Below are positions 6,574-6,921 of a stretch of 6,921 bases of DNA, piece after piece (positions within the stretch are counted from its first letter, which is position 1; each line of letters begins with the position of its first letter). This stretch comes from Bacillota bacterium. GTDB taxonomy: Bacteria > Bacillota_A > Clostridia > Peptostreptococcales > Anaerovoracaceae. The stretch covers positions 1 to 6,921 of the forward strand of contig JAFRWQ010000140.1 of the NCBI GenBank assembly GCA_017437925.1. The letters run 5' to 3'. The translations under genes were made by a program, and so were the position numbers. The notes beneath the pieces were generated by a model. The model was not told the origin of the DNA and did not search any database. It saw only the letters and a program-made list of their open reading frames with translations.

Positions 6574-6921
6574 ATGGCAATACTTCTTAAAGGCGCTCCG
6601 GCCGCTAAAGCGATGACCGAAGAAAGCGCCAAAAGGGCCTCGACTCTTAAGGAAAAGGGTATCGAACCCTTCCTTGCCATATTAAGAGTGGGGGAGAGGG
6701 ACGACGATCTCTCCTACGAAAGAGGGGCGATGAAGCGCTGCGAGCAGACGGGAGTCGCGGTAAAAAACGTTGTTCTTCCCGCGGATGTGAGCCCCGATGT
6801 CTTTTTTGAGACCCTTGACGCCCTCAACAGGGACGAAAAGGTCCACGGCATACTGATGCTCAGGCCGCTCCCGTCCCATCTGGACGGAGAAAAGGCGAGT
6901 AAGATGCTGGCTCCCGGAAAA
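6574..6921 (+). CDS. folD: FolD-type methylenetetrahydrofolate dehydrogenase (3'-truncated by window)
   Basis: Codes for the first 116 residues of a FolD-family protein, which oxidises 5,10-methylene-THF to methenyl-THF with NAD(P)+ and classically also hydrolyses it to 10-formyl-THF. Seen: N-terminal LLKGAPAAKAM, strand LAILRVGER (34-42), helix YERGAMKRCEQTG (48-60), LNRDEKVHGILM (84-95) and RPLP (97-100). The sequence stops at APGK, just before the expected DVDG motif, and the NAD(P)-binding domain is missing. Aligned to E. coli (YVASKRKACEEVG), Tyr48 is kept but the catalytic Lys (E. coli Lys54, human Lys56) is Ala52. The Gln of VQLPLP (human Gln100) is Leu96 in LMLRPLP. Both residues serve the cyclohydrolase step, so this protein is probably a dehydrogenase only, with FchA next door taking the second step. 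From memory, similar YERGAxKRCE sequences occur in clostridial FolD proteins, so this looks like a real subfamily and not an error. Confidence 0.9.
   Translation, partial: MAILLKGAPAAKAMTEESAKRASTLKEKGIEPFLAILRVGERDDDLSYERGAMKRCEQTGVAVKNVVLPADVSPDVFFETLDALNRDEKVHGILMLRPLPSHLDGEKASKMLAPGK

Noticed and set aside
6718..6731. Sequencing error or frameshift as the cause of the missing FolD lysine
   Set aside because: The reading frame is continuous, flanking residues (Tyr48, Cys56, Glu57, Gly60) align without gaps, and a second cyclohydrolase residue is also changed. A genuine variant is more likely.

Overview
The window carries six protein-coding genes, all on the + strand, tightly packed, with one clear non-coding gap of 179 bases (5777-5955). 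No rRNA, tRNA, CRISPR array, insertion sequence or phage gene was seen. The organism looks like an anaerobic member of the Firmicutes (Bacillota), probably class Clostridia. The grounds are an Asp23/Gls24-family gene directly upstream of recG, purine-rich Shine-Dalgarno sites before most genes, and an fchA-folD pair in which FolD is of a type I associate with Clostridia. The DNA is fairly GC-rich yet uses AGG/AGA for Arg and ATA for Ile freely. I cannot name the genus.

Region 1 (2-3302) is a sugar-acid block. It holds the 3' three quarters of a decarboxylating 6-phosphogluconate dehydrogenase, a short-chain dehydrogenase that reads like the UxuB/YjmF-type D-mannonate (fructuronate) oxidoreductases, and a LarA-family (DUF2088) nickel-pincer racemase/epimerase homologue. 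The gaps are 18 and 13 bases, so co-transcription is likely. One known activity in the LarA family is gluconate 2-epimerisation (D-gluconate to D-mannonate). That activity would join the other two enzymes: fructuronate to mannonate (SDR), mannonate to gluconate (LarA homologue), phosphorylation by a kinase outside the window, then 6-phosphogluconate to ribulose-5-phosphate (Gnd). This would send hexuronates into the pentose phosphate pathway without mannonate dehydratase and KDG aldolase. It is an inference from gene content, and it is the most interesting idea here.

Region 2 (3325-5776) is housekeeping: a small Asp23-family protein overlapping the GTG start of a complete recG. The gap to the LarA homologue is only 22 bases, so both genes may be read through from the sugar-acid block. 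The DAK-domain yloV/fakA gene and other genes that usually lie between these two in Firmicutes are absent.

Region 3 (5777-6921) is a separate one-carbon unit. A spacer with a good sigma-A-like promoter and an imperfect hairpin leads to fchA (methenyl-THF cyclohydrolase / formimino-THF cyclodeaminase family). The start of folD follows and is cut by the window end. This FolD lacks the lysine and glutamine that the classical bifunctional enzyme needs for cyclohydrolase activity. That fits a split of labour in which FchA is the cyclohydrolase and FolD mainly the dehydrogenase.
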